From Streptomyces eurythermus (GTDB taxonomy: Bacteria > Actinomycetota > Actinomycetes > Streptomycetales > Streptomycetaceae), in the NCBI RefSeq assembly GCF_014649115.1, contig NZ_BMSK01000004.1, positions 459,694 to 523,693 of the forward strand: a stretch of 64,000 bases of DNA, read 5' to 3'. Below are positions 44,291 to 55,126 of this stretch, one piece after another. The notes beneath the pieces were generated by a model. That model made no database searches. It saw only the letters and a list, made by a program, of their open reading frames with translations, and was not told the DNA's origin. Position 1 is the first letter of the stretch; every line of letters starts with the position of its first letter. A program made the translations under genes and the position numbers.

Positions 44291-44326
44291 TCACCGACGG
44301 CCGAATCCGCTCGGTAAGGTGTTCGT

Positions 44327-45016
44327 ATGAGGACCGGGGTTCGCCGCAGAATGGGCGTCGAGGAGCGTCGGCAGCAGCTGATCGGCGTCGCCCTGGAGCT
44401 GTTCAGCCAACGCTCGCCCGACGAGGTCTCGATCGACGAGATAGCCACGGCGGCGGGCATCTCGCGCCCGCTGGTGTACCACTACTTCCCGGGCAAACTC
44501 AGCCTGTACGAGGCCGCGTTGAAGCGGGCGTCGGAGGATCTGGCGAGCCGCTTCGACGAGCCGCACGAGGGACCGCTCGGCGCCCGGCTGCTGCGGGTGA
44601 TGGGCCGCTACTTCGACTTCGTGGACGAGCACGGCCCCGGTTTCTCGGCGCTGCTGCGCGGCGGCCCGGCGGTCGGCTCGTCGGCGACCAACGCCCTCAT
44701 CGACGCCGTGCGGCAGGCCGCCTACGACCAGATCCTGTCGCACCTGGGCGTGACCGAGGCGTCCCCGCGGCTGGAGCTGGTGGTCCGCTCCTGGATCTCG
44801 CTCGCCGAGTCCACGGCCCTGATCTGGCTGGAGGGCCGGCGGGTGCCGCGCGCCGAGCTGGAGGTCCAGCTCGTGCACGACTTCGCCGCGCTGGCCGCCG
44901 TCGGCGCCGTCCACGACGAGGACATGGCCGAGCTGCTGCGCACGATGGTGAAGGACGAGCCGGCCGACGGCCCCTTCGCGGTGCTGGCCGGCCGGCTCAT
45001 CGCCCTCGGTTCCTGA
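44327..45016 (+). CDS. TetR family transcriptional regulator
   Basis: 229 residues. N-terminal HTH (about residues 13-60): RRQQLIGVALELFSQRSPDEVSIDEIATAAGISRPLVYHYFPGKLSLYEAAL, typical TetR. The C-terminal part is a helical ligand-binding domain (YFDFVDEHGPGFSALLRGG; LVVRSWISLAESTALIWLEGR), similar to fatty-acid or lipid-responsive TetR proteins. It lies 36 bases after the reductase on the same strand, so it probably controls the ferritin-like/reductase pair. Confidence 0.9.
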   Translation: MRTGVRRRMGVEERRQQLIGVALELFSQRSPDEVSIDEIATAAGISRPLVYHYFPGKLSLYEAALKRASEDLASRFDEPHEGPLGARLLRVMGRYFDFVDEHGPGFSALLRGGPAVGSSATNALIDAVRQAAYDQILSHLGVTEASPRLELVVRSWISLAESTALIWLEGRRVPRAELEVQLVHDFAALAAVGAVHDEDMAELLRTMVKDEPADGPFAVLAGRLIALGS

Positions 45017-45026
45017 GCGGGCGCCC

Positions 45027-45389
45027 CTAGCCGTCGGACTTCCGGTACGACGGGTCGAGCTCGCGGATCTCCGCGGAGGCGTGCAGGGTGAACGCCCCGT
45101 CCGTCACGTACTTGCGCAGCAGCTCCACGGCCGTCTCCGTCAGCCGTGCCTTCGTCTCGTCGGTGCGCCCGGCGAGCAGCCCGATGGTCACGTGCGCGAC
45201 GGCGTGCCCGCGCGTCCCCGGGGCCTCGTACCCGTACGCCGTGAACGCGCTCGGCCGGAACTGCGTCTTGCACGCCTCCGGCCGCGCCGCCGCGATCTCC
45301 ACGGTGGCCTCGTGCAGCGCCCGCGCGAAACCCTCGCGGTCGAAGGCGTCCTCCATGAGGTCCGAGTAGTCGATGGTGATCTGCGGCAT
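45027..45389 (-). CDS. 5-carboxymethyl-2-hydroxymuconate isomerase-like protein (tautomerase fold)
   Basis: 120 residues from ATG 45389, with AGGAG 5 bases upstream. The N-terminus MPQITIDYSDLM exposes Pro after Met removal, the catalytic base of CHMI/macrophage-inhibitory-factor-like tautomerases. FARALHEATVEI, AVAHVTIGLLAGRTDETKARLTETAVELLRKYV and ASAEIRELDPSYRK follow the CHMI (HpcD/HpaF) pattern. No other homoprotocatechuate pathway genes are close, so the real substrate may differ. Convergent with the TetR gene. Confidence 0.82.
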   Translation of the reverse strand: MPQITIDYSDLMEDAFDREGFARALHEATVEIAAARPEACKTQFRPSAFTAYGYEAPGTRGHAVAHVTIGLLAGRTDETKARLTETAVELLRKYVTDGAFTLHASAEIRELDPSYRKSDG

Positions 45390-45421
45390 GCGCACTCCTG
45401 TTCTACGGCAACGGCCTCACC

Positions 45422-48400
45422 CTAGTTCCCCGCCCGGGTGAACACCGCGACGGTCCGCGCCGGGACGCTGAACGTGCCCGAACCGGCCGTGTACGACGAG
45501 GACTTCACGGTGGCGTCCGATCCCGTGGCCTGCACGGGGTGGAGGGTGTAGGGGGTGCCGGCGAGGGCGTCGACGCGCTGTTCCTGCCGTTCGGGGGTGG
45601 CGTTGAAGACCACGACCAGGCCGCCGAGCCGCATGGTGATCACGCCCGGGGTCTCGTCCTTGCCGGACAGCGGGAAGGAGAGGCGGTCCTGGACGTCGGC
45701 GGTGGTGGCCAGGGAGAAGGCCTTCTCGGTGGTCCGGATCCTCAGCAGGTCCCGGTAGGCGGCCGAGGCGCCGGTGATCTCCGGGCAGCCGACCTTGACG
45801 GTGGTGAGCAGGGGCCTGGCGTAGTCCCACTTGGACCGGTTGTCGGCCGCCGGGGGCAGCCCGCGGCCGAAGCCGTTGCCGTCGGCACAGTCCCAGTGAA
45901 TGGCGTTGAACCAGTCCCCGCTGTCGAAGGAGTTGCGGTCCAGGGACTTCGAGCGCAGCAGGTCGCTGCCCGCCTGCGACAGCGCCGGCCCCTGGGAGAG
46001 GGCGGCCGTGGCCATGGCCAGGACCTGCATCCGGGCCCGGTCACCGGCGGACGCGCCCTTCGGCAGCTTGTAGGCCAGCGCGTCGAACAGCGACTCGTTG
46101 TCGTGCGCGTCCGCGTAGGCCAGGGCGTCACCGGGGGCCTCGGCGTACCCGGCGGGCGCGCCGTTGTAGTCCACCTCCGCACCCGTGACCTGCCGGCCAC
46201 CGGTGTCCGTGAACCGGAACCCGGCGAGATTCCCGGTGAGCCCGACCTTGATCAGGTCCTGGTAGTGCAGCAGCCGGGCCTTCTGCTCCTCCTTCGTGCC
46301 GTTGGCGGCGGAGGTGTTGGGGTCGGTGTACAGGCCGGAGGCGAAGCCCTGCACGCCGGGGTCGGCGTCGAAGGGGGTGCCGCCGCGCACCGCGTCGCGG
46401 GCCCGGTCGGAGAAGGTGGCGATGCCGGTACCGGCCATGTTCTTCTGCGTGGCCTGTACGAAGCGGGCGTCGTCGGCGACCTCGCCGAAGTTCCACCCCT
46501 CCCCGTACAGAATGATCTTCTTGCCGTCCACGCCGTCCTTCTCGGGGGTCAGCGCGTCCAGGGCCTTGCGGACGGCCAGGATGTTGGCCTTGGGGTGGTG
46601 GCCCATGAGGTCGAAGCGGAACCCGTCGACCTTGTACTGCCTGGCCCAGGTGACGACCGAGTCCACCACCAGCTTGCCCATCATCGCGTTCTCGGGCGCG
46701 GTGTTGGCGCAGCAGGTGCTGTTCGCCACCGACCCGTCCGCCAGCAGACGCTGGTAGTAGCCGGGCACGATCCGGTCCAGCACGGAGGTGTCCGCCTGCC
46801 CGCTCGCCGCCGTGTGGTTGTACACCACGTCCATCACGACCCGCAGCCCGTCCTGGTTGAGCGCCTGCACCATCCGGCGGAACTCCACCGTCCGGGCCGT
46901 ACCGTCGGGATCGGTGGCGTACGAGCCCTCCGGGACCGTGTAGTGGTACGGGTCGTACCCCCAGTTGTACGCGTCCTTCGCGGCCGTCTTGCCCACGCAC
47001 TCCTGCTGCCGCTCGGAATCCGCCGGGAAGGCGGCCGGGTCGCAGTCCGGGACCGCCTGGTCCGCCGTGCGCTCGGGGATTCCGGCGATGTCGAAGGCGG
47101 GCAGCAGGTGCACGTACGACGTCCCCGACTCCGCCAGCTTCCGCAGGTGCCGGGAGCCGTCGCTGTCCTTGTCGGTGAACGCCAGGTAGGTGCCCGGGTG
47201 CCGGGAGGTGCGGTCCTCGACGGAGAAGTCCCGGATGTGCAGTTCCTGGATCTGCGCGTCCCGCAGCGGCACGGCCTTCGGCTTGCGCAGCGCCGGCCAG
47301 CCCGCCGGGGCCAGGGACTTGTCGTCCAGGTCCACGACCAGGCTGCGCCCGGAGTCCGCGGTGAGCGCGACCGAGTACGGGTCGGTGACCTTGTTGGTGA
47401 CCACCTTGCCCGCGCCGGGCGCCCACACCTTCACCACGTACCGGTACGGCTTGCCCTTCCAGGACGCCGGCCCCGTGACGGACCACACGCCCGTGGAGTC
47501 GTCCCGGCGCATGCTCTTGACCGAACCGTCCAGCTCCAGCGACACGCTCCGCGCCGTCGGGGCCCACACGGACAGGGTGGGCCTTCCATCGTGGAACACC
47601 GGCCCCAGGTGCGCCTTCGTGGCATCCGGGTAGAGGTCGTCCAGCACCCCGGCGATCTGCACACCGGTCGCCGCCAGTACAGCCCCGTTCTCCGCCCGCT
47701 GCGAGACGACCAGCTGTCCCTTGACCGCTTCCCGCACCCGGTCCCGGTCGCGTGGGTCGACGGACCAGGCGGTGTAGTCCTTCAGGTGCGGGAACCTCGC
47801 CTTCTGCGCGTCGGTCAGGGTCGTCTTCCCCAGCCTGATCCAGCGCTCGTCGTCGCTGCTCAGGGTCCCGCCCCGGACGGTGAGGGAGCCGTCGAGGGAG
47901 TAGAGCAGCTGGGTGGAGGCGGCGCCCGCCACGCCGTTCCAGGCGACGGTGTCCCGGTCGATCCACACCGCCTTGGAGGTGGTGAGGTCGAGGGCGGCGG
48001 CGGTGCCGGCCGGCTGCGGCAGCAGGTGCTTCTCCTGGCCGTTCACCAGCCACACCTCGTGGCCGTCGGCCTTGAGGTCCAGGCTCTGGTCGGCCGGGAG
48101 GTCCTTCTCGTCGCCGTTGTGGATGATGTAGCCGAGGTGGGTGGCACCCTCGGTGAGGGGCACCTCGAAGACCGCGCCATAGGCATCAGTCTTCACCGGC
48201 TTCAGCGGCTGCGACCAGTCGGTGGGGTGCGCGGCGCCCGTCCAGACGTGCAGGCCCCAGCCGTCGTAGTCCCCGTCGGCGCGGTGGTAGTGCAGGACGG
48301 CCTTGGCCGGGTCCTGGGCAGGGTAGTCCGGCCGCTCGGTGCGTACGTCGGTCTTCCCCTGCTCGATCCACACCTCGCCGGTGCGGGTGACGTCGATGGA

Positions 48401-50821
48401 CCGGTCGGCGGACACGTCCTTGTTCCCGTCCTTGTCGACGACCAGGAAGCCGACGTTCGAGGCGCCCGGCTTGAGCTTGACGTAGGCGAAGGCACCGTAG
48501 GCGTCCCGGCCGATGAAGGGGTGGCCGGCCGGCCAGGTGGTGGCCTCGCCGTCGGCCAGGTCGCCCCAGGCGTACAGGCCCCAGCCGTCGTAGTCGCCGT
48601 CGGCGCGCTTGTAGTGGACGATGGCGTGGTCCCGGGAGGAGGCCCTGGGGACCTCGGGCGGGGGCGGGGCGCCGGTGGTGCTGCTCGCCGTGGCGCTCGC
48701 GGTGTGCCCGGCCGAGTCGATGACGACGGCCTTGTAGCGCAGGGCGGTCCCGGCGGGCACGTCGGTGCCGAGGGTCTGGGTGACCTGGTAGGGGGCGTGG
48801 TCGGCGGAGCCGAGCGTCTGCCACTTGCCGTTGCCGACCTGGGCGGCGAAGACGACCCGGTTGAGCTGTCCGCCGTCGACGTCGGCCTTGAGGTCGACCG
48901 TTCCGGTGGCTCCGGCGGCGGGGGCGGTCAGGGTGACCGCCGGCTCGGCGGTGGGTTCGGCGAGGGGGCCGGCCGCCTTGTAGACGACGGCGGATCCGGC
49001 CGGGACGGTGACGGTGAGCTTCCGGTCGCCGTCGGAGCGCACCGAGCCGGTGGCGCCGTGGATCCCCCGGTACGTCATGTCCGGCGACCCGGTCGCGAAG
49101 GTCGCCGTCCGCTGTGCGCCGGCGTTGTTGAAGGCGACGATGTACTCCTGGCCGGAGGCGGCGTCGGTGCGGGTGAAGGCGTAGATCCCGGGGCCGTCGG
49201 CCGCGTACCGCTCGGTCTGCACGCCGTCCGTCAGGGCCGGTTCGGCCTTGCGGAGCCTGGCCAGGTCCGCGATCTGCCGGTACAGCGGGGCGCCGGTGTC
49301 GTAGGCGGCGCTCGCGTGGGTGCGGTCGGTGCCGATCTCGTCGTCGTCCAGGTAGTCGGCGACCTCGGAGGCGAACATGGTCTGGCGGGCGTCCTTGTCG
49401 CCGCCGGAACCGGTGAAGCCCTGCTCGTCGCCGTAGTAGACGACGGGGTTGCCCCGGCTGAGGAACATCAGCTCGTTGGCGAGCCGGTCCTTGGCCAGGA
49501 TCTCGGCGTCGGTCGCGTTCGGGTTGTCCTGCTTCAGGAAGGTCCCGATGCGGCCCATGTCGTGGTTGCCGAGGAAGGTGACCTGTTCGTAGGCGTTGGC
49601 CTTGTCGGTCGTGTACCGGTGGTCGGCGCCGAAGACGGCCGCCAGCTTCCGGGCGCTGCCGCCCTGGGAGGCGTAGGCGCGGGCCGCGTCCTGGAAGGGG
49701 AAGTCGAGGGTGGCGTCGAGCCGGCCCCGGGTGACGTACGGGGCGGTGACGGCGGGGTCGGCGGAGTAGACCTCGCCGAACATGAAGAAGTCCTTCCGGC
49801 CGCGCTCGGCCGCGTAGCGGTCCAGCGCGGTGGCCCACTGGGTCCAGAACTCCATGTTCACGTGCTTGACGGTGTCGATCCGGAAGCCGTCGACGGCGAA
49901 GTCCCGCACCCAGCGCTGGTAGATCCGCTCCATGCCGTGGACGACCTCGGGCCGCTCGGTCCACAGGTCGTCCAGGCCGGAGAAGTCGCCGTAGGTGGTG
50001 GACTCGCCGGTGTACGTGGAGTCGCCCCGGTTGTGGTACATCGCCGGGTCGTTGAGCCAGGCCGGGACCTTGGCCCGGCCGGCCGCCCGGGGGGTGTACG
50101 GGAAGGAACCGGTGCCGACGGGCGGGAACTTCCCCGTGCCGTCGGCGTGGCCGGCGTCGTCGAAGGGCCGCCCGTCCTCGGTCAGGTAGGGGAAGGCGCC
50201 CTTGGAGAGGTAGTCGTAGGACTTCTCGTCGTGGTCGACGACGTCGGCGGTGTGGTTGGTGATGACGTCGAAGAAGACCTTCATGCCCTTGGCGTGCGCC
50301 TTGGAGATGAGGTTCTTCAGGTCCTGGTTGGTGCCGAAGTGCGGGTCGACCTGGGTGAAGTCGGTGACCCAGTACCCGTGGTAGCCCGCCGAGGCGTTGC
50401 TTCCGGTGCCCTGCACGGGGCGGTTCTTGAAGATCGGCGCCAGCCAGATGGCCGTGGTGCCGAGCCCCTTGATGTAGTCCAGCTTCCCGGTCAGGCCCTT
50501 GAGGTCGCCGCCCTGGTAGAAGCCCTTGTCGGCGGGGTCGTAGCCGGTGTCGAGGCGGGAGCCGGTCAGGCCGCCGCGGTCGTTGGCCGGGTCGCCGTTG
50601 GCGAAGCGGTCCGGCAGGACGAAGTAGAACTGCTCGCGGGTGGCGTCGTGCCGGGCGGGTACGGCGGCGAGCCGCGCGTCCGACGGGGGTGCGGGCGGGC
50701 CGGCCGCGTGGGCGGCCAGGGGCGGCAGCAGGGTGGCGGCGAGGGCCGCGGCGGTGACGGCCGCGGCTGACGCGCGCCGCCGGGTACGGCGCCTCGGCGG
50801 CGCCGGCCATCTTGGTATCAC
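45422..50821 (-). CDS. Secreted bifunctional alpha-amylase / pullulanase
   Basis: 1799 residues from GTG 50821, 8 bases after GAGGAG. Signal peptide with an Arg-rich front ([30 protein letters not shown]). First GH13 domain (about residues 60-620): catalytic Asp in [10 protein letters not shown], Glu in [10 protein letters not shown], Asp in FLGNHDMGR. Two PUD/CBM41 starch-binding modules in tandem (about 745-960, each with HY(K/H)[11 protein letters not shown]). Second, pullulanase-type GH13 domain (about 1000-1799): Asp in [12 protein letters not shown], Glu in [10 protein letters not shown], Asp in [12 protein letters not shown]. The fusion would cut both alpha-1,4 and alpha-1,6 bonds of starch outside the cell, feeding the maltodextrin importer encoded nearby. 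Confidence 0.95.
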   Translation of the reverse strand: MIPRWPAPPRRRTRRRASAAAVTAAALAATLLPPLAAHAAGPPAPPSDARLAAVPARHDATREQFYFVLPDRFANGDPANDRGGLTGSRLDTGYDPADKGFYQGGDLKGLTGKLDYIKGLGTTAIWLAPIFKNRPVQGTGSNASAGYHGYWVTDFTQVDPHFGTNQDLKNLISKAHAKGMKVFFDVITNHTADVVDHDEKSYDYLSKGAFPYLTEDGRPFDDAGHADGTGKFPPVGTGSFPYTPRAAGRAKVPAWLNDPAMYHNRGDSTYTGESTTYGDFSGLDDLWTERPEVVHGMERIYQRWVRDFAVDGFRIDTVKHVNMEFWTQWATALDRYAAERGRKDFFMFGEVYSADPAVTAPYVTRGRLDATLDFPFQDAARAYASQGGSARKLAAVFGADHRYTTDKANAYEQVTFLGNHDMGRIGTFLKQDNPNATDAEILAKDRLANELMFLSRGNPVVYYGDEQGFTGSGGDKDARQTMFASEVADYLDDDEIGTDRTHASAAYDTGAPLYRQIADLARLRKAEPALTDGVQTERYAADGPGIYAFTRTDAASGQEYIVAFNNAGAQRTATFATGSPDMTYRGIHGATGSVRSDGDRKLTVTVPAGSAVVYKAAGPLAEPTAEPAVTLTAPAAGATGTVDLKADVDGGQLNRVVFAAQVGNGKWQTLGSADHAPYQVTQTLGTDVPAGTALRYKAVVIDSAGHTASATASSTTGAPPPPEVPRASSRDHAIVHYKRADGDYDGWGLYAWGDLADGEATTWPAGHPFIGRDAYGAFAYVKLKPGASNVGFLVVDKDGNKDVSADRSIDVTRTGEVWIEQGKTDVRTERPDYPAQDPAKAVLHYHRADGDYDGWGLHVWTGAAHPTDWSQPLKPVKTDAYGAVFEVPLTEGATHLGYIIHNGDEKDLPADQSLDLKADGHEVWLVNGQEKHLLPQPAGTAAALDLTTSKAVWIDRDTVAWNGVAGAASTQLLYSLDGSLTVRGGTLSSDDERWIRLGKTTLTDAQKARFPHLKDYTAWSVDPRDRDRVREAVKGQLVVSQRAENGAVLAATGVQIAGVLDDLYPDATKAHLGPVFHDGRPTLSVWAPTARSVSLELDGSVKSMRRDDSTGVWSVTGPASWKGKPYRYVVKVWAPGAGKVVTNKVTDPYSVALTADSGRSLVVDLDDKSLAPAGWPALRKPKAVPLRDAQIQELHIRDFSVEDRTSRHPGTYLAFTDKDSDGSRHLRKLAESGTSYVHLLPAFDIAGIPERTADQAVPDCDPAAFPADSERQQECVGKTAAKDAYNWGYDPYHYTVPEGSYATDPDGTARTVEFRRMVQALNQDGLRVVMDVVYNHTAASGQADTSVLDRIVPGYYQRLLADGSVANSTCCANTAPENAMMGKLVVDSVVTWARQYKVDGFRFDLMGHHPKANILAVRKALDALTPEKDGVDGKKIILYGEGWNFGEVADDARFVQATQKNMAGTGIATFSDRARDAVRGGTPFDADPGVQGFASGLYTDPNTSAANGTKEEQKARLLHYQDLIKVGLTGNLAGFRFTDTGGRQVTGAEVDYNGAPAGYAEAPGDALAYADAHDNESLFDALAYKLPKGASAGDRARMQVLAMATAALSQGPALSQAGSDLLRSKSLDRNSFDSGDWFNAIHWDCADGNGFGRGLPPAADNRSKWDYARPLLTTVKVGCPEITGASAAYRDLLRIRTTEKAFSLATTADVQDRLSFPLSGKDETPGVITMRLGGLVVVFNATPERQEQRVDALAGTPYTLHPVQATGSDATVKSSSYTAGSGTFSVPARTVAVFTRAGN

Positions 50822-50833
50822 GGGGGTGACTCC

Positions 50834-52210
50834 TCAGCAGTTCGGCTTGCCGGCGTAGAGCGCGAGGGCGGTGTCGGCGGCCAGGGTGGCGGTGAACCGG
50901 CCGCCGGAGTCGACGGTCACCGGCTTGTTGCCCTGCACGTCGCAGTACGTCCCGGCGGGCAGGGAGGTCTGGTAGGTGCGGGTCGTGCTGCCCGGCTCGT
51001 GGTTGATGGCCACGTAGCCCTTGGCGCCCCGGCCGAAGGCGATCCAGTTGCCCCCGTTGTCCCACCAGTTCGTGACCGCCTGGCCGCGGGTCGCGTTGCG
51101 GAAGGCGACCATGGACCTGATCTCCGGCCAGGCGTGCTGGCACTTCCAGCCGTTCTGCCAGCAGGCGTCGACCCGGCCGCCGTTGGGCGGGCCGGCGTCG
51201 GCGTCCGACCACTCGTAGCCGGAGTTGACGTCCGGGGCGCCGTACGGCCAGGCCAGCATGAAGACGTTGGCCAGGGTGTAGTTCGCGCCGCTCTTGTAGT
51301 TGAGCGTGCTGCCGTTGCGCTCGGTGTCGTGGTTGTCCACGAAGACACCCGCGGCCGAGCCGCTCAGGTAGCCCCAGCCCTCGCCGTAGTTCTTCAGGTA
51401 CGCGAGCTTCTCGGCGGTGAAGACCCGCTTGAGGTCGTAGGCGTAGCGGAATTCCTGGACGTCTCCGTTGCCGGTGTACTCGGAGGGCTGGACGGCCTCG
51501 CCCGCGCCGTAGATGACCTCCTGCTTCCAGTAGACCGACGGGTTGGTCAGACGGCTCTTGATGTTCGCCAGGTCCGCGGCCGGTACGTGCTTGGCCCCGT
51601 CGATCCGGAAGCCGTCCACGCCCAGGCTCAGCAGGTCGTTCAGATAGCCGGCGAGCGTCTTGCGGACGTACTCCTCGCCGGTGTCCAGGTCGGCGAGGCC
51701 GACGAGTTCGCAGTGCTGGACGTTCCAGCGGTCGGAGTAGTCGGACACCTGGGCGGTGCAGTCGTCGAAGTCGGGGGCCGAGTACAGGCCCGGGTAGGTG
51801 TACTTGGTGTACGACGAGCCGCCGGTGCCGGTGCCCGAGCCGGCCGACATGTGGTTGACGACGGCGTCGGCGACGACCTTCACCCCGGCCGCGTGGCAGG
51901 TGTCCACCATGTTCCGGAAGGCCGTGCGGTCGCCGAGCCGGCCGGCGATCTTGTACGACACCGGCTGGTACGACGTCCACCACTGGGCGCCCTGGATGTG
52001 CTCGGCGGGCGGGGAGACCTGGACGTATCCGTAGCCGGCGGGGCCGAGGGCGGTGGTGCACTCCCTGGCCACGGAGGCGTAGTTCCACTCGAAGAGGACG
52101 GCGGTGACGTCCTTGGTGCCGGGCGGGGCGGCCTCGGCGGTAGTCGGGGTCATGCCAATCAAGGCGGCGGCGGTGAGGGCGACCGCCATGGGGAGTGTGC
52201 TGCGTGCCAT
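50834..52210 (-). CDS. Secreted alpha-amylase (GH13)
   Basis: 458 residues with signal peptide [20 protein letters not shown] (cleaved near TAEAA). Streptomyces-type amylase: [38 protein letters not shown], catalytic Asp in [12 protein letters not shown], Glu in [13 protein letters not shown], Asp in [12 protein letters not shown], and [10 protein letters not shown]. It lacks the C-terminal starch-binding (CBM20) domain of many homologues, ending at GKPNC after the all-beta C domain. Twelve bases separate its stop from the pullulanase start, so the two may be co-transcribed. CTTGC direct repeats upstream suggest LacI/MalR control. Confidence 0.94.
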   Translation of the reverse strand: MARSTLPMAVALTAAALIGMTPTTAEAAPPGTKDVTAVLFEWNYASVARECTTALGPAGYGYVQVSPPAEHIQGAQWWTSYQPVSYKIAGRLGDRTAFRNMVDTCHAAGVKVVADAVVNHMSAGSGTGTGGSSYTKYTYPGLYSAPDFDDCTAQVSDYSDRWNVQHCELVGLADLDTGEEYVRKTLAGYLNDLLSLGVDGFRIDGAKHVPAADLANIKSRLTNPSVYWKQEVIYGAGEAVQPSEYTGNGDVQEFRYAYDLKRVFTAEKLAYLKNYGEGWGYLSGSAAGVFVDNHDTERNGSTLNYKSGANYTLANVFMLAWPYGAPDVNSGYEWSDADAGPPNGGRVDACWQNGWKCQHAWPEIRSMVAFRNATRGQAVTNWWDNGGNWIAFGRGAKGYVAINHEPGSTTRTYQTSLPAGTYCDVQGNKPVTVDSGGRFTATLAADTALALYAGKPNC

Positions 52211-52254
52211 GTGGGGTCCTTCGACGCTGAAGGCAGTGGGGACCGCTGAAGCCG

Positions 52255-52280
52255 CTTGCTGAAAGCTTCGGCGGACTTGC
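52255..52280 (-). promoter_or_regulatory. CTTGC direct repeats upstream of the alpha-amylase gene
   Basis: CTTGC at 52255-52259 and again at 52276-52280, 21 bp apart (two helical turns), with AAGCTT between. The same hexamer core recurs upstream of malE, and related direct repeats are known in Streptomyces amylase promoters; likely target of the LacI-type maltose regulator. Confidence 0.6.
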
Positions 52281-52302
52281 GGTGACGCAGAGGGTAAAGG
52301 CC

Positions 52303-52331
52303 CGGCCCGCCGCCCGGAAGGCAGCGGGCCG
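52303..52331. terminator. Weak hairpin after the alpha-glucosidase gene
   Basis: 8-bp stem (52303-52310 with 52324-52331), 13-base loop, between the alpha-glucosidase stop and the amylase promoter region. Confidence 0.4.
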
Positions 52332-52393
52332 TCGTGAAGGTGGTACGTGAAACGTCTCCGACGGGGCGTCAGGGGGCCGCGCCGGTGGGGGTG

Positions 52394-54079
52394 TCAGCGC
52401 TGCGCGGTCCACCAGACGGTGGTGTCGGCGGGCACCTTCGTCCCGCCGTCCGCCTCGGTGACCTCGCCGCTGGCGAGCAGCACCCGGCCGTAGGACGGGA
52501 GCGTCACGGACTCGCCGGTGGTGTTGGCCACGCACACGAAGTCGCCCCGCCGGAAGGCCAGGACGCCCTCCGGCGCGCGCAGCCACTCCACCGACTCGCC
52601 CGCGCCCAGGTCCGGCCGCTCCCGGCGGACCCGCAGCGCCGACCGGTACAGCTCCAGCGTGGAGCCGGGAACCCCGGTCTGCGCCTCGACGCTGAGCTCG
52701 GCCCAGACCGGCGGCTGGGGCAGCCAGCTGCCGCCGTCGCCGAAGCCGTAGGAGGAGCCCGTACGGGTCCACGGGATCGGCACCCGGCAGCCGTCCCGGA
52801 AGCCGTCCTGGCCCGCGCCGCGGAAGTACGCCGGGTCCTGGCGCACCTCGTCGGGCAGGTCCACGACGTCCGGGAGGCCCAGTTCCTCGCCCTGGTAGAG
52901 GTAGGCCGAGCCGGGCAGGGCGAGCATCAGCAGGGTGGCGGCGCGGGCGCGGCGCAGGCCCAGCTCGCGGTCGCCGGCCGTGCGGATCTGGGTGCCGAGG
53001 CCGGGCGGGTTGGCGAAGCGGGTGGCGTGCCGGGTGACGTCGTGGTTGGACAGCACCCAGGTGGCGGGGGCGCCGACGGGGCGCATCGCGTCCAGGGTGC
53101 GGTCGATGACCGTCCGCAGCTCCTTGGCGTCCCAGGCCGTCCCCAGATACTGGAAGTTGAACGCCTGGTGGAGTTCGTCGTGGCGGACGTAGTTCGCGGT
53201 GCGCTCGACGGTCGGGGTCCACGCCTCGGCGACGAAGATACGGTCACCCGAATACTCGTCGAGGATGCGGCGCCACTGGCGGTAGATGGCGTGCACGCCG
53301 TCCTGGTCGAAGAACGGCATGACGTCGTTGCCCAGCAGCTTGACCTGGTCGTGGGCGCCGAGGTCGGGCAGGCCCTCGGCCTTCACCAGGCCGTGGGCGA
53401 CGTCGATGCGGAAGCCGTCCACGCCCATGTCCAGCCAGAAGCGCAGGATCGAGCGGAACTCGTCGCCGACGGCCGGGTGGTCCCAGTTGAAGTCGGGCTG
53501 CTCGGGGGCGAACAGGTGCAGGTACCACTCGCCGGGGGTGCCGTCCGGCTCGGTCACCCGGGTCCAGGCCGGGCCGCCGAAGATGGACTCCCAGTCGTTG
53601 GGCGGCAGTTCGCCGTTCTCCCCCTTGCCGGGGCGGAAGTGGTAGCGGTCGCGCAGCGGGGAGCCGGGGCCCTCGGCGAGGGCGCGCTTGAACCACTCGT
53701 GCCGGTCGGAGGAGTGGTTGGGGACCAGGTCCACGATGACACGCAGGCCGTGCGTGTGGGCGTCGCGGATCAGCGCGTCGGCGTCCAGCAGGGAGCCGAA
53801 CATCGGGTCGACGGCACGGTAGTCGGCGACGTCGTAGCCGGCGTCGGCCTGCGGGGAGGCGTAGAAGGGGCTGAGCCACACCGCGTCCACGCCGAGGTCG
53901 CGCAGGTACGGCAGGCGGGAGCGTACGCCCTCCAGGTCGCCCATGCCGTCGCCGTTGCTGTCGGCGAAGCTGCGCGGATAGACCTGGTAGATGACCGCGT
54001 CCCGCCACCAGTCGCGGCGGTCGGCGACGGAGACGGTGGCGAAGTGGCGGGCCGGTGCGGCGGAGTGCTGCTGGCTCAT
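52394..54079 (-). CDS. aglA: Cytoplasmic alpha-glucosidase (GH13, oligo-1,6-glucosidase group)
   Basis: 561 residues from ATG 54079 (AGGA six bases upstream); an in-frame ATG at 54106 adds nine residues without a ribosome site. GH13: WWRDAVIYQVYPRSFADSNGDGMGDLEGV, catalytic Asp in [16 protein letters not shown], Glu in DRIFVAEAWTPT and Asp in VLSNHDVTRHATR. No signal peptide, so it acts inside the cell on imported maltose and maltodextrins. It follows malG on the same strand, but a 17-bp hairpin separates them, which would reduce or stop read-through. Gene symbol by analogy with the Streptomyces operon. Confidence 0.9.
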   Translation of the reverse strand: MSQQHSAAPARHFATVSVADRRDWWRDAVIYQVYPRSFADSNGDGMGDLEGVRSRLPYLRDLGVDAVWLSPFYASPQADAGYDVADYRAVDPMFGSLLDADALIRDAHTHGLRVIVDLVPNHSSDRHEWFKRALAEGPGSPLRDRYHFRPGKGENGELPPNDWESIFGGPAWTRVTEPDGTPGEWYLHLFAPEQPDFNWDHPAVGDEFRSILRFWLDMGVDGFRIDVAHGLVKAEGLPDLGAHDQVKLLGNDVMPFFDQDGVHAIYRQWRRILDEYSGDRIFVAEAWTPTVERTANYVRHDELHQAFNFQYLGTAWDAKELRTVIDRTLDAMRPVGAPATWVLSNHDVTRHATRFANPPGLGTQIRTAGDRELGLRRARAATLLMLALPGSAYLYQGEELGLPDVVDLPDEVRQDPAYFRGAGQDGFRDGCRVPIPWTRTGSSYGFGDGGSWLPQPPVWAELSVEAQTGVPGSTLELYRSALRVRRERPDLGAGESVEWLRAPEGVLAFRRGDFVCVANTTGESVTLPSYGRVLLASGEVTEADGGTKVPADTTVWWTAQR

Positions 54080-54137
54080 GGCGTCCTTGATACGTAACTG
54101 GGTCATGACGGGCGGTCGTTGAGGGGCCGGGGTGATG

Positions 54138-54186
54138 AGGCGGGCCGCGGTGGCAGCGGGGTCGGATGGGCCACCGCGGCCCGCCT
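54138..54186 (-). terminator. Strong hairpin between malG and the alpha-glucosidase gene
   Basis: 17-bp perfect stem (54138-54154 with 54170-54186), 15-base loop, lying 15 bases past the malG stop on the minus strand. Confidence 0.75.
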
Positions 54187-54201
54187 GGCCTGGTACGGGC
54201 C

Positions 54202-55107
54202 TCAGCCCTTGGTGCCGCCGGCGGTGAGGCCGGTGACCAGGTTCCTCTGCACGAGGTAGAAGAACACCGTCACCGGTATCGCGATCAGCACCGCGGTGGC
54301 GGCCATGTAGTTCCACTGGGCGTCGTGCTCGCTGACGAAGGTCTGCAGGCCGACGGCGAAGGTGTACTTGGAGTCGTCCAGCAGGAAGGTCGTCGCGAAG
54401 GCGACCTCGCCGACGGCGGTGATGAAGGTGTAGAACGCGGCGACGGCCAGGCCCGGGCGGGCCAGCGGCAGGATCAGCCGGAAGAAGGTGCCGAAGGGGG
54501 TGAGCCCGTCCACCCGCCCGGCCTCGTCGATCTCGAACGGGATGGTGTCGAAGTACCCCTTGAGCAGCCAGGCGCTGTACGGCACGGCGGTGGAGCAGTT
54601 GATGGCGATCAGCGCCCAGTAGGTGTCGATGAGGCCGAGCTCGCTGAAGATCTCGTACATCGGCACGATCAGGATGGCGATCGGGAAGGCCTGGGTGAGC
54701 AGCAGGACCCACATCAGCGGCTTGTAGCCGGGAAAGCGCATCCGGGAGACGGCGTAGCCGGTGGTGGCGGCGACGAGGACACCGACCACGGTGGTGCCGA
54801 GGGCCACGATCAGCGTCGACTTGAACCAGTCGAGGAAGCCGGTGTGCTGGAGCACGAAGCCGTAGTTGGAGAAGGTCAGCTTGCCCGCGATGCCGCCCGG
54901 GTGGAGGTAGTCGTCCTTGTCCGGGCCGAGGGACAGGTAGCACAGCCAGGCCACCGGGGCGAGGGCGATCAGGCTCGCCAGGGCGAGGCCGCCGTGCAGC
55001 AGGGCGGTGCCGAGCGGTCCGCGCTCGCCGCGCCGGCGCGTGCGGCGGACGGGTACGGCGGCGGGGGCCGGGGCGGTCTCGGTGGTGTCCAGGGTCGTGG
55101 TGCTCAT
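54202..55107 (-). CDS. malG: Maltose/maltodextrin ABC transporter permease MalG
   Basis: 301 residues from ATG 55107, with AGGAG 8 bases upstream; the in-frame GTG/ATG positions further up overlap malF. Six membrane segments of the BPD-transport type and the EAA loop EIDEAGRVDGLTPFGTFFRLILPLARPGLAV, which contacts the ATPase. The ATPase gene is not in this window; in Streptomyces such importers share the multitask ATPase MsiK. Second permease of the malEFG operon. Confidence 0.93.
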   Translation of the reverse strand: MSTTTLDTTETAPAPAAVPVRRTRRRGERGPLGTALLHGGLALASLIALAPVAWLCYLSLGPDKDDYLHPGGIAGKLTFSNYGFVLQHTGFLDWFKSTLIVALGTTVVGVLVAATTGYAVSRMRFPGYKPLMWVLLLTQAFPIAILIVPMYEIFSELGLIDTYWALIAINCSTAVPYSAWLLKGYFDTIPFEIDEAGRVDGLTPFGTFFRLILPLARPGLAVAAFYTFITAVGEVAFATTFLLDDSKYTFAVGLQTFVSEHDAQWNYMAATAVLIAIPVTVFFYLVQRNLVTGLTAGGTKG

Positions 55108-55126
55108 GGCGGCGGCTCCTGCGGCG

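Noticed and set aside
45539..50770. A 1743-codon open frame on the plus strand opposite the pullulanase gene
   Set aside because: It is the mirror of a high-GC coding frame. The minus-strand protein has full GH13 motifs and a signal peptide; the plus-strand product is low-complexity Val/Gly/Arg/Leu with no motif.
48186..53222. A 1678-codon minus-strand frame spanning pullulanase, amylase and alpha-glucosidase genes
   Set aside because: It crosses three well-supported genes in a shifted frame and is Arg/Pro-rich without domains.
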